From Pseudomonadota bacterium (lineage in GTDB: Bacteria; Pseudomonadota; Alphaproteobacteria; Rhodospirillales; Casp-alpha2): a stretch of 5,055 nucleotides of DNA. The stretch is from the NCBI GenBank assembly GCA_027620395.1, contig JAQBZY010000163.1:1-5055 (forward strand), in the 5' to 3' direction. The translations under genes were made by a program, and so were the position numbers. The notes beneath the pieces were generated by a model that was given only the letters and a program-made list of their open reading frames with translations, did not search any database and was not told where the DNA came from. Below, in pieces: positions 1 to 5,055 of the stretch; position 1 is the stretch's first letter, and each line of letters starts with the position of its first letter.

Positions 1-47
1 GCAATGCCGTCGTCGGCGATCTCCTCAAGGAACATCGGTTGCAGCAT
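1..47 (-). CDS. Partial gene at left edge, product not determinable
   Basis: Only the first 15 codons and two bases are visible, reading MLQPMFLEEIADDGI and then the start of an Ala-type codon. The ATG at 45-47 is chosen because an AGGA (minus strand, 58-61) lies 10 bases upstream. A GTG at 54-56 in the same frame, overlapping the stop of the carboxylase gene, is the alternative. The gap to the mccB stop is 5 bases, so it is probably co-transcribed and translationally coupled. The N-terminus does not look like the biotin carboxylase (alpha) subunit, which normally starts with an LIANRGEIA-type motif. It loosely recalls the start of metallo-beta-lactamase-fold proteins, but 15 residues are too few to name a family. 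That there is a real gene here is inferred from position and spacing. Confidence 0.45.
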   Translation of the reverse strand, partial: MLQPMFLEEIADDGI

Positions 48-52
48 GGCGG

Positions 53-1660
53 TCACATCCTGAAGACGCCGAAGGTCGTGGGCTCGGCCGGCGCGTTGAG
101 GGCCATGGAGATGCCCAGGCCGAGCGCCATGCGCGTGTCGAGCGGATCGATGATGCCGTCGTCCCAAAGCCGCGCCGAGGCATAGGTGGGATGGCCTTGG
201 CGCTCGTACTGCTCGAGGATCGGCGCCTTGAACGCCTGTTCCTCGTCCTTGGCCCAGGTCCCGCCGCGCGCCTCGACCGCGTCGCGCCGGATGGTCGCCA
301 GCACCTCGGCCGCCTGCTCGCCGCCCATCACCGAAATCCGCGCGTTCGGCCACATCCAAAGAAACCTCGGCGAATAGGCTCGGCCGCACATCGAATAGTT
401 ACCGGCGCCGAAGGAGCCGCCGATGACGACGGTGAATTTCGGCACCTCGGCGCAAGCCACCGCGGTCACCATCTTGGCGCCATCCTTGGCGATGCCGCCG
501 GCTTCGTACTTTCGCCCGACCATGAAGCCGGCGATGTTCTGCAAAAACACCAACGGAATCCGGCGCTGCGCGCAAAGCTCGATGAAGTGCGCACCCTTTT
601 CGGCCGATTCCGAAAACAAGATGCCGTTGTTAGCGACGATGCCGACCGGATAGCCGTGAATGCGGGCGAACCCCGTCACCAGCGTCTCGCCGTACAGCCG
701 TTTGAACTCGTCGAATTCCGAACCGTCGACAATGCGGGCGATCACTTCTCGGACATCGAACGGTTTTCTGAGATCGAGCGGCGCGATGCCGAGCAATTCG
801 TCTGCCGGGTGGAGCGGTTTGACGGGCGTTCTGAGATCGAGCGATATGGATTTTCGACGATTGAGATTGCGCACGCACTGCCGTGCCAGATGCAACGCGT
901 GTTCGTCGTCCCGGGCCATGTGATCGGTGACGCCAGATATCCGAGAATGCACCAAGGCGCCGCCCAGATCCTCGGCCGTGACTTCCTCGCCGGTCGCCGC
1001 CTTTACCAACGGCGGGCCGCCCAGAAAGATCGTGCCTTGGTTCTCGACGATGATGCTCTCGTCGCACATCGCCGGCACATAGGCGCCGCCAGCCGTGCAC
1101 GATCCCATGACGACGGCAATTTGCGGAATGCCGGCGGCGCTCATCCGCGCCTGATTGAAGAAGATGCGGCCGAAGTGGTCGCGGTCGGGAAAGACCTCGT
1201 CTTGGCGGGGCAGAAAGGCACCGCCGGAATCGACCAGATAAATGCACGGTAAATTATTTTCGGCGGCGATCTCTTGCGCCCGCAAGTGCTTCTTGACGGT
1301 GATCGGATAATAGGTACCGCCCTTCACCGTCGCGTCGTTGGCGACGATCATGCATTCGATGCCCTCGACGGGACCGATGCCGGTGATGACGCCGCCGGCC
1401 GGCACGTCGTCTTCATAAAGTCCATGACCGGCCAATTGCGACAACTCGAGAAACGGCGCGCCGGGGTCGATCAGATGGCGGATTCGGTCGCGGGCCAGCA
1501 GCTTGCCCCGCGCGAGATGTTTTTCGCGCGCTGCCGCGCCGCCGCCTTTTTTGATGTCGGCGACGGTCGTCCTGAGTTCGTCGATCAGCGCCGCCACATT
1601 GGCGGCATTGGCCTTGAACCCGGCGGCCTGGATGTCGAGAGCCGATTTGAGAATCGTCAT
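53..1660 (-). CDS. mccB: 3-methylcrotonyl-CoA carboxylase, carboxyltransferase (beta) subunit
   Basis: The 535-residue product is the expected length for this subunit (called LiuB in Pseudomonas). It moves the carboxyl group from biotin to 3-methylcrotonyl-CoA, giving 3-methylglutaconyl-CoA, in cytosolic leucine (and isovalerate) degradation. It normally works with a biotin carboxylase/biotin carrier alpha subunit, which is not in this window. Family hallmarks seen: the N-terminal carboxyltransferase half with [20 protein letters not shown] near residues 145-164, the glycine-rich [13 protein letters not shown] at 186-198, [17 protein letters not shown] at 211-227, and in the C-terminal half [20 protein letters not shown] at 373-392, [16 protein letters not shown] at 414-429 and [13 protein letters not shown] at 445-457. 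The protein ends FGVFRM, as its homologues do. The ATG at 1658-1660 is preceded by AAGGG (1667-1671) at 6 bases. It sits 44 bases after the rhodanese gene. A geranyl-CoA carboxylase beta subunit is the main alternative, judged less likely. The gene is intact. Confidence 0.95.
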   Translation of the reverse strand: MTILKSALDIQAAGFKANAANVAALIDELRTTVADIKKGGGAAAREKHLARGKLLARDRIRHLIDPGAPFLELSQLAGHGLYEDDVPAGGVITGIGPVEGIECMIVANDATVKGGTYYPITVKKHLRAQEIAAENNLPCIYLVDSGGAFLPRQDEVFPDRDHFGRIFFNQARMSAAGIPQIAVVMGSCTAGGAYVPAMCDESIIVENQGTIFLGGPPLVKAATGEEVTAEDLGGALVHSRISGVTDHMARDDEHALHLARQCVRNLNRRKSISLDLRTPVKPLHPADELLGIAPLDLRKPFDVREVIARIVDGSEFDEFKRLYGETLVTGFARIHGYPVGIVANNGILFSESAEKGAHFIELCAQRRIPLVFLQNIAGFMVGRKYEAGGIAKDGAKMVTAVACAEVPKFTVVIGGSFGAGNYSMCGRAYSPRFLWMWPNARISVMGGEQAAEVLATIRRDAVEARGGTWAKDEEQAFKAPILEQYERQGHPTYASARLWDDGIIDPLDTRMALGLGISMALNAPAEPTTFGVFRM

Positions 1661-1666
1661 TCTGTG

Positions 1667-1671
1667 CCCTT
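1667..1671 (-). promoter_or_regulatory. Ribosome binding site of mccB
   Basis: AAGGG on the minus strand lies 6 bases upstream of the ATG at 1658-1660. It supports the 535-residue start and falls within the 44-base gap after the rhodanese gene. Confidence 0.6.
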
Positions 1672-1704
1672 AGCTTTCTTGCCGGCAGATTTCCAATGTC
1701 CGCC

Positions 1705-2109
1705 TCAACCCTTCTTCGGCCTCTCGGCGACCGGACCGCCGGCTTCCTTCCAACCATTGAAGCCGTTCGAGAAATGCTTGACGTTGGTCATGCCCATGTC
1801 TTGCAGCGTCTTGGTCGCCAGCGCCGAACGCCAGGCGGCGGCGCAATAGAGAACATAGGTCTTGTCGTCCTGGGCGAAGACATCCTTGTGATACGGGCTG
1901 TCCGGATCGACCCAGAATTCGAGCATGCCGCGCGGCGCATGCACGGCGTTCGGGATCATGCCGTCGCGGTCGAGTTCGCGGACATCGCGGATGTCGACGA
2001 ACACGAACCGGTCGTCGCCAAGCGCCTTGATGGCTTCCGCCGCATCGATGGTCTCGATCTCGGCTTCCGCTTCCGCGACCAAATCCTTGATACCCTTCTT
2101 GAGTTTCAT
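1705..2109 (-). CDS. Single-domain rhodanese-like sulfurtransferase
   Basis: A 134-residue protein with one rhodanese domain spanning about residues 21-128. Rhodanese domains carry a sulfane sulfur as a persulfide on an active-site cysteine and pass it to a thiol or other acceptor. Seen here: the FVFVDIRDVRELDRDGMIPNA block (residues 36-55) typical of the N-terminal half, then HAPRGMLEFW, and the catalytic loop YCAAAWRSA with Cys89 and Arg94 in the usual C-x4-R spacing, followed by FSNGFNGWKEAGGPV (113-127), the usual domain end. There is no signal peptide or membrane segment, so it is cytosolic. The ATG at 2107-2109 is preceded by GGAGG at 8 bases. A longer reading from 2256 would overlap the upstream gene and add residues unlike the family. 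It starts 19 bases after the DsbA-like gene and ends 44 bases before mccB, so it is probably in their operon. The sulfur acceptor cannot be told from sequence. Confidence 0.9.
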   Translation of the reverse strand: MKLKKGIKDLVAEAEAEIETIDAAEAIKALGDDRFVFVDIRDVRELDRDGMIPNAVHAPRGMLEFWVDPDSPYHKDVFAQDDKTYVLYCAAAWRSALATKTLQDMGMTNVKHFSNGFNGWKEAGGPVAERPKKG

Positions 2110-2117
2110 ATTTCGTT

Positions 2118-2122
2118 CCTCC
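2118..2122 (-). promoter_or_regulatory. Ribosome binding site that sets the rhodanese start
   Basis: A strong GGAGG on the minus strand lies 8 bases before the ATG at 2107-2109 and inside the 19-base gap after the upstream stop codon. It decides for the 134-residue protein over the in-frame upstream ATG at 2254-2256, which lies inside the preceding gene. Confidence 0.8.
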
Positions 2123-2128
2123 GAAATT

Positions 2129-2731
2129 CTACCAGCCGCCCGATCTGAGCCAACGCTTGACCATCCACAACCGGTCCGAGCCCCAGAACGCCTCACCGTC
2201 GACAATGATGAAGGGTGATCCGAAAACGCCCCGCCCGACTGCTGCGGCTGTTTCATCCTTCAGACGCTGCTTGATGGCTTCCTCGGCCACGGCGGCGATG
2301 ACGGCATTCTCATCAAATCCATGACCGGCGGCAATGGCGCCGACTGTGGACGGTTCGGATATATCGTGGCCGTCACCAAAATAGGTCTTGAAGCAGGACC
2401 ACGCGAATGCCTTGGCGGCAGCCGGATTCTGGCCATCGATCCAATAGAACGCGCGCGCCGCGGCCAAGGTTGCGATCGGAAACCGTTCCGGCATCGACCA
2501 GGGAAGCTCCTGGAAACGCGCGATCCTGGCCCAGTCATGGCGGCAATAATCGCCCTTGAGGGGATAGCGGGTCAGCGTCTCGGCGCCGGTGATCTTCAGG
2601 GCTGCCCCCAGCATGAACGGTTTCCAGGCCACGTCGCGGCCAAATCCGCTGCACATATCGTCGACTTTATGCGCCGCGAAATAGGCGTAAGGCGATGAAA
2701 AGTCGAAGAAGAATTCGATCGGTTCAGGCAT
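2129..2731 (-). CDS. 2-hydroxychromene-2-carboxylate isomerase-like, DsbA-fold (kappa-GST-type) protein
   Basis: A 200-residue protein of the thioredoxin-like DsbA superfamily, in the branch of 2-hydroxychromene-2-carboxylate isomerase (NahD-type) and kappa-class glutathione transferases. Seen: EFFFDFSSPYAYFAAHK at residues 5-22, where the disulfide CXXC of true DsbA is replaced by a Ser-Ser-Pro segment, as in the isomerase branch; an inserted alpha-helical domain in the middle; and near the end GVFGSPFIIVDGEAFWGSDRL (168-188), with cis-Pro173 and the GxDR motif of the family. Known members use glutathione as cofactor in aromatic (naphthalene-type) degradation, but many homologues sit outside such pathways and their substrates are unknown. 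No aromatic-pathway gene is visible here. There is no signal peptide, so it is cytosolic. The ATG at 2729-2731 is preceded by AGGAA at 7 bases; an in-frame TTG at 2801-2803 would add 24 low-complexity residues and is rejected. It ends in TAG and is the first gene of the presumed operon. Confidence 0.88.
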   Translation of the reverse strand: MPEPIEFFFDFSSPYAYFAAHKVDDMCSGFGRDVAWKPFMLGAALKITGAETLTRYPLKGDYCRHDWARIARFQELPWSMPERFPIATLAAARAFYWIDGQNPAAAKAFAWSCFKTYFGDGHDISEPSTVGAIAAGHGFDENAVIAAVAEEAIKQRLKDETAAAVGRGVFGSPFIIVDGEAFWGSDRLWMVKRWLRSGGW

Positions 2732-2738
2732 AAGCTTA

Positions 2739-2743
2739 TTCCT
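2739..2743 (-). promoter_or_regulatory. Ribosome binding site that sets the DsbA-like start
   Basis: AGGAA on the minus strand lies 7 bases before the ATG at 2729-2731. It supports the 200-residue product, whose first residues then begin directly at the family's first beta strand. Confidence 0.65.
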
Positions 2744-2774
2744 ATTGTTGGTATTACCGGTGTTGCTGTTTCGA

Positions 2775-2790
2775 GCGCAGTTAACTGTGC
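2775..2790. promoter_or_regulatory. Near-palindrome, candidate operator for the minus-strand operon
   Basis: The 16-base element GCGCAGTTAACTGTGC is a palindrome in 7 of its 8 base pairs, with a perfect 10-base core CAGTTAACTG at 2778-2787. It lies 43-59 bases upstream of the DsbA-like ATG, where a regulator could affect the operon promoter. No clear -35/-10 pair was found around it on the minus strand. The structure is seen; the operator role is inference. Confidence 0.35.
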
Positions 2791-2834
2791 AGCGTTGATT
2801 CAAGTTGTCACAAAATTTAACTTTGACCTTGGTA

Positions 2835-2864
2835 TTGAAGGCGCGATGATATTAGCTATATAAG
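2835..2864 (+). promoter_or_regulatory. Candidate sigma-70 promoter for the receiver-HD-GYP gene
   Basis: TTGAAG (2835-2840) and TATAAG (2859-2864) are separated by 18 bases; the overlapping TATATA (2857-2862) gives a 16-base spacing. The region is AT-richer than its surroundings. If used, transcription would start near 2870 and leave a leader of about 105 bases. An upstream TTGACC at 2823-2828 is too far from the TATATA to pair with it. This is an eye match to consensus only. Confidence 0.35.
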
Positions 2865-2875
2865 TTAAGTGATGC

Positions 2876-2895
2876 TTCGACCGATGATCGTCGAA
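2876..2895. repeat. Inverted repeat TTCGAC-N8-GTCGAA
   Basis: Six-base perfect arms TTCGAC (2876-2881) and GTCGAA (2890-2895) flank CGATGATC, which itself continues the symmetry imperfectly (CGAT then ATCG with one base skipped). It begins just downstream of the candidate -10 box, at about the start of transcription, so it could be a repressor site or a small leader hairpin. The repeat is seen; its function is not known. Confidence 0.4.
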
Positions 2896-2907
2896 ACAGA
2901 ACACATG

Positions 2908-2960
2908 CTTTCAGAAAAATTTGTTTGGCAAATTGCTTGGCGCCAGGAATTTTCTGAAGC
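2908..2960 (+). promoter_or_regulatory. Leader hairpin just upstream of the receiver-HD-GYP ribosome binding site
   Basis: TTCAGAAAA (2910-2918) pairs perfectly over 9 bases with TTTTCTGAA (2950-2958). After a bulged A, two more pairs follow (TT 2920-2921 with AA 2948-2949). Inside are an alternative smaller stem AATTTG/CAAATT (2918-2923 with 2929-2934, loop 5) and the 8-base palindrome TGGCGCCA (2938-2945). The outer stem ends 3 bases before the GGAGA ribosome binding site. It has no terminal U-run, so it is not an intrinsic terminator. A 5' UTR structure affecting translation or stability is an inference. Confidence 0.4.
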
Positions 2961-2961
2961 C

Positions 2962-2966
2962 GGAGA
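2962..2966 (+). promoter_or_regulatory. Ribosome binding site that sets the receiver-HD-GYP start
   Basis: GGAGA lies 8 bases before the ATG at 2975-2977. It favours this start over the in-frame TTG at 2921, which would sit within the leader hairpin and add 18 residues before the first beta strand. Confidence 0.75.
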
Positions 2967-2974
2967 CAGTTAAA

Positions 2975-3199
2975 ATGGATCAGACAGGCCTTCAACTCCC
3001 GAGAGTTTTGGTGGTCACGCAAAACCCCCAACACAAGGAGACCCTCGATAAGATTCTGCGCCCGTTTTTCTCGATCGATATTTTCAGCGATGTCGACGAG
3101 GCCATGGAAAATAGCGTCAAGTCCGGGGCCTCGGTCATCATCGTCGATCAGAACGGCCGGCGCGACAAGAACAGCGCCAGCTTCATCGAGCATTCGTAG
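2975..3199 (+). CDS. N-terminal receiver-like fragment, ends at the amber codon
   Basis: As written, this encodes 74 residues: about the first three strands and helices of a CheY-like receiver fold (LPRVLVVTQN, residues 8-17; IDIFSDVDEAMENSVKSG, 34-51; ASVIIVDQNGRRDKNSASF, 52-70). Asp58 sits where the phosphoacceptor belongs. The acidic pair that binds Mg2+ after strand 1 in true receivers is replaced by Thr-Gln (15-16). Beyond the stop, the conserved Lys of strand 5 is replaced by Trp110 (NWPFHP). The domain is therefore probably a pseudo-receiver that is not phosphorylated in the usual way. A 74-residue piece would lack the last strands and is unlikely to fold stably. The start is supported by GGAGA 8 bases upstream. 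Confidence 0.65.
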   Translation: MDQTGLQLPRVLVVTQNPQHKETLDKILRPFFSIDIFSDVDEAMENSVKSGASVIIVDQNGRRDKNSASFIEHS

Positions 3200-3325
3200 C
3201 GGCTCAAGCAGCATTGCCCCGGACTGATCGCGACTGTCGGCAACGGCATCCTGTTCGATATCGACAAGAAGTCCCTGAAAATTCCGTCCCGATTCATCAA
3301 CTGGCCGTTTCATCCGAAGGCGCTT

Positions 3326-4117
3326 TTGGAAGCCGTCTCCCAAGTCATCGGCGAGAAAGCCGAATTCGTTTGGAAGCAACTTCCGCCGGAAATCGGCAAG
3401 CCGCTGACCATCACGGTCGAGGAATATCAGAAGCTTTCCGACGCTATCGCCAGCGGCGAGCCGATCAATTGCTCCGACGCCGCCGATAGTTGCCTGCCGC
3501 TGGTTGACGCGATCAACAACGGCAACCACCATGCGGTCCTCAAGGCCGTGCAGAGCCACCACAATTACACCTACGTCCATTCGATGCGGGTGGCGACTTT
3601 GTTGACGCTGTTCGCGCACGGGATCGGCATCAAGGGCGACGATCTTCTGGTGATCTCGACCGGCGGCCTCATTCACGACGTCGGCAAGCTGGTGACCCCG
3701 GATCAAATTCTCGACAAGCCCGGCAAACTCACCGACGAAGAATGGCCAATCATGCGCGACCACGTCACCCGCTCCAAGGAATTGCTGGGCGACGCGACTG
3801 ACATCTCCAAAGGTGCGCTGATTATTGCCGGCCAGCACCACGAAAAGCTCGACGGAAGCGGCTATCCGCTCGGCCTCAAGGGCGCCGAGTTGAACGAACT
3901 GGCCAGGATGTCGGTGATCGTCGACATCTTCGGTGCGCTGACCGACGCGCGCTCCTACAAGCCGCCGTTCCCGCAAGAAAAGGCCTTCGGCATCCTTGAG
4001 GAAATGGGCGACAAGCTCGATCGGCGGCTGCTGAAGGTGTTCCGCGCGATCTTCGAGCCGGGCTCCGACAAACTTGCAAAGGCGTCGAGCGCCATGGTCA
4101 AGGCGCACGTCGCCTAA
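3326..4117 (+). CDS. HD-GYP domain protein, putative cyclic-di-GMP phosphodiesterase
   Basis: HD-GYP domains hydrolyse cyclic-di-GMP through a metal centre and so influence motility and biofilm decisions. In read-through numbering the residues seen are His202 (YTYVHSMRVA), His234-Asp235 with Lys238 (LIHDVGKL), His263 (RDHVTRS), His288-His289 (GQHHEKLDGSGYP), the GYP at 296-298 and Asp317 (IVDIFGALTDARSYKPPF). All the expected ligand and signature positions are present, so the domain looks catalytically competent. The linker ahead of it (about 120-190) is helical and unremarkable. The upstream half is cut off by the amber at 3197-3199. TTG at 3326 is the only ATG/GTG/TTG start after the stop that keeps the whole HD-GYP domain; it has a weak GAAGG 5 bases upstream, so internal initiation would yield 263 residues. 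There are no membrane segments. It converges on the acyl-CoA dehydrogenase gene. The domain call is firm; the start and expression are uncertain. Confidence 0.85.
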   Translation: MEAVSQVIGEKAEFVWKQLPPEIGKPLTITVEEYQKLSDAIASGEPINCSDAADSCLPLVDAINNGNHHAVLKAVQSHHNYTYVHSMRVATLLTLFAHGIGIKGDDLLVISTGGLIHDVGKLVTPDQILDKPGKLTDEEWPIMRDHVTRSKELLGDATDISKGALIIAGQHHEKLDGSGYPLGLKGAELNELARMSVIVDIFGALTDARSYKPPFPQEKAFGILEEMGDKLDRRLLKVFRAIFEPGSDKLAKASSAMVKAHVA

Positions 4118-4202
4118 GCGCCTGACCGGTAACCGCGTCGTTGACCGGCCGTGGCGGTGTCCGGCTTGACGTCTGTTGGCCATCGCATTCGGCACCATTC
4201 AT
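4118..4202. other. Convergent intergenic gap, no clear terminator
   Basis: These 85 bases separate the ends of two converging genes. A 5-base GGCGC/GCGCC pairing (4102-4106 with 4118-4122) spans the HD-GYP stop, and TGACCGG occurs twice (4123-4129 and 4142-4148). Neither is followed by a T-run, so no intrinsic terminator can be supported on either strand. Confidence 0.4.
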
Positions 4203-5055
4203 TCACTCCTCGGCAATGGCCCGTGCGATCACGAGCCGTTGCACGTCGCTGGTGCCTTCGTAAATCTGACAGACCCGGACATCGCGGTAGATCCGCTCGA
4301 GCGGAAAATCCTCGACGTAGCCGTAGCCGCCCAGGGTTTGGATCGCCGCCGAACAGACCCGCTCCGCCATTTCCGATGCGAATAGCTTCGCCATCGACGC
4401 TTCCTTCAGGCAAGTCTCGCCTGATTCTCGAAGCCGGGCGGCATTGAGATAGAGAAGCCGCGCCGCCTCGATCTGCATCGCCATGTCGGCGAGCCGGAAG
4501 CCGACCGCTTGATGTTCGATGATCGGTTTGCCGAAACTTTTTCGCTCCTTGGCGTAGCTGAGCGCGCATTCGTAGGCCGCCCGCGCCATGCCGACCGACT
4601 GCGCGGCGATGCCGATCCGTCCGCCCTCTAAATTCGATAGCGCGATTCGGTAGCCGTCGCCTTCACTGCCGAGCATCAGGTCGGGCTCGATCCGGCAATC
4701 TGTGAACGTGATCTGGGCGGTGTCGGAGCAGCGCTGGCCCATTTTCTTCTCGATCCCCGTGACCGCGTATCCGGGCGTTGACGTCGGCACCACGAAGGCG
4801 CTGATGCCTTTCCTGCCGGCGGCCGGATCGGTCACGGCGAACACAACCGCCAAATCGGCGTATTTTCCCGACGTGATGAACTGCTTGGTGCCATTGAGGA
4901 CGTAGTGATTGCCGTCTTTGCTGGCGCGGGACTTTATGGCGGCGGCGTCGGAACCGGCTTCCGGTTCGGTCAAGGCGAAGGCGCCAAGCATTTCGCCGGT
5001 GGCTAGCGGTTTCAGAAATCGTTGCTTCAATGCGTCGGAGCCGAAATCGGCAATC
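4203..5055 (-). CDS. Acyl-CoA dehydrogenase, short-chain type, N-terminus beyond right edge
   Basis: An FAD flavoprotein that oxidises acyl-CoA to the 2-enoyl-CoA and passes electrons to ETF. About 283 C-terminal residues are visible, roughly three quarters of a typical 380-residue protein. The frame stays open to the right edge with a family-like [17 protein letters not shown], so the TTG at 5028-5030 is not the start. Counting from that codon: [15 protein letters not shown] (16-30) and the [14 protein letters not shown] segment (46-59) of the middle beta domain, [19 protein letters not shown] (132-150) and [11 protein letters not shown] (160-170) of the helical domain, [20 protein letters not shown] (231-250), and [17 protein letters not shown] (256-272). 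Glu258 (codon 4257-4259) occupies the catalytic-base position of short- and medium-chain enzymes. Isovaleryl-CoA dehydrogenase carries its base elsewhere and normally has a GAGTSE-type sequence here, so that identity is disfavoured despite the nearby mccB. Substrate is probably a short straight or 2-methyl-branched acyl-CoA; exact specificity is not readable. Confidence 0.93.
   Translation of the reverse strand, partial: IADFGSDALKQRFLKPLATGEMLGAFALTEPEAGSDAAAIKSRASKDGNHYVLNGTKQFITSGKYADLAVVFAVTDPAAGRKGISAFVVPTSTPGYAVTGIEKKMGQRCSDTAQITFTDCRIEPDLMLGSEGDGYRIALSNLEGGRIGIAAQSVGMARAAYECALSYAKERKSFGKPIIEHQAVGFRLADMAMQIEAARLLYLNAARLRESGETCLKEASMAKLFASEMAERVCSAAIQTLGGYGYVEDFPLERIYRDVRVCQIYEGTSDVQRLVIARAIAEE

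Larger units (their letters stand above)
2975..4117 (+). pseudogene. Receiver-like plus HD-GYP response-regulator gene interrupted by an in-frame amber codon
   Basis: One continuous frame runs from the ATG at 2975 to the TAA at 4115-4117, except for a TAG at 3197-3199 (codon 75). Read through, it gives 380 codons, close to the size of RpfG-type receiver-HD-GYP proteins. The sequence on both sides of the TAG fits one fold: strand 1 (RVLVV), the expected phosphoacceptor Asp58 in VIIVDQN before the stop, and the strand 4/5 regions (LIATVGNG, then FINWPFHPKALLEAV) after it. The frame is not shifted, so a single base change (for example CAG, GAG or TGG to TAG) explains the break. The HD-GYP half retains its metal and GYP motifs. 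It may be a recently broken gene, a sequencing or assembly error, or a gene read by suppression or internal restart; the sequence alone cannot choose. The two parts are described separately. Confidence 0.7.

Noticed and set aside
191..1252. Plus-strand open frame of 353 codons opposite mccB
   Set aside because: The antisense strand carries a full-length conserved carboxyltransferase; this frame has no family motifs and no credible ribosome binding site.
2110..2256. Longer start for the rhodanese at the ATG 2254-2256
   Set aside because: It would overlap the DsbA-like gene by more than 100 bases and add a low-complexity Ser/Arg/Gly stretch, while the ATG at 2107-2109 has a strong GGAGG.
2732..2803. 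24-residue N-terminal extension of the DsbA-like protein from a TTG
   Set aside because: The added residues are Asn/Thr/Arg-rich, unlike a signal peptide or the family, and AGGAA 7 bases before the ATG at 2729-2731 marks the usual start.
2908..2960. Leader stem as an intrinsic terminator or attenuator terminator
   Set aside because: The stem is AT-rich and is not followed by a T-run; what follows is the ribosome binding site.
3197..3199. Amber as a pyrrolysine or reassigned codon
   Set aside because: No pyrrolysine genes are visible, HD-GYP proteins are not known to need it, and TAG ends the DsbA-like gene normally.
4102..4148. Bidirectional terminator between the converging genes
   Set aside because: Only a 5-base GC stem and a short direct repeat are present, with no T-run on either strand.
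2852..4198. Long minus-strand open frame (448 codons) opposite the HD-GYP gene
   Set aside because: It is the mirror of a real GC-rich coding region: its product is rich in Arg, Asp, Val and His with no recognisable domain, and the plus strand carries clear HD-GYP motifs. It is not interrupted at the amber because it is in another frame, so it says nothing about the break.
4114..4569. Minus-strand 151-codon frame overlapping the acyl-CoA dehydrogenase in another frame
   Set aside because: It is a shadow of the dehydrogenase coding sequence: Arg-rich, without motifs, and fully explained by the real frame.

Overview
The window reads as chromosomal DNA of a GC-rich proteobacterium, most likely an alphaproteobacterium. 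The basis is strong G/C preference at third codon positions and proteins of acyl-CoA catabolism that look proteobacterial. No 16S rRNA or other phylogenetic marker is present, so the lineage is an inference.

Layout, left to right. Positions 1-47 hold the first codons of a minus-strand gene that runs off the left edge. Three minus-strand genes follow, which read in transcription order as: a DsbA-fold, 2-hydroxychromene-2-carboxylate isomerase-like protein (2731 to 2129), a single-domain rhodanese (2109 to 1705) and the carboxyltransferase (beta) subunit of 3-methylcrotonyl-CoA carboxylase (1660 to 53). Gaps of 19, 44 and 5 bases suggest one operon that continues into the partial gene at the left edge. 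Positions 2732-2974 are an AT-richer divergent intergenic region with several inverted repeats, a possible plus-strand promoter and a structured leader. On the plus strand, 2975-4117 encodes a degenerate receiver domain joined to an HD-GYP domain (putative cyclic-di-GMP phosphodiesterase). An in-frame amber codon at 3197-3199 breaks the reading frame inside the receiver part. After an 85-base convergent gap, a minus-strand acyl-CoA dehydrogenase (4203 to beyond 5055) runs off the right edge without its start.

Functionally, the carboxylase subunit and the acyl-CoA dehydrogenase point to branched-chain or short-chain acyl-CoA breakdown, such as leucine catabolism. The rhodanese and DsbA-like proteins add sulfur or glutathione chemistry whose link to the carboxylase cannot be read from sequence. 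The HD-GYP gene is a signalling gene set between the two catabolic blocks and transcribed in the opposite direction.

No mobile element, CRISPR array, tRNA or rRNA was seen. Most of the window is ordinary metabolism. The point most worth a second look is the broken receiver-HD-GYP gene and its hairpin-rich leader.
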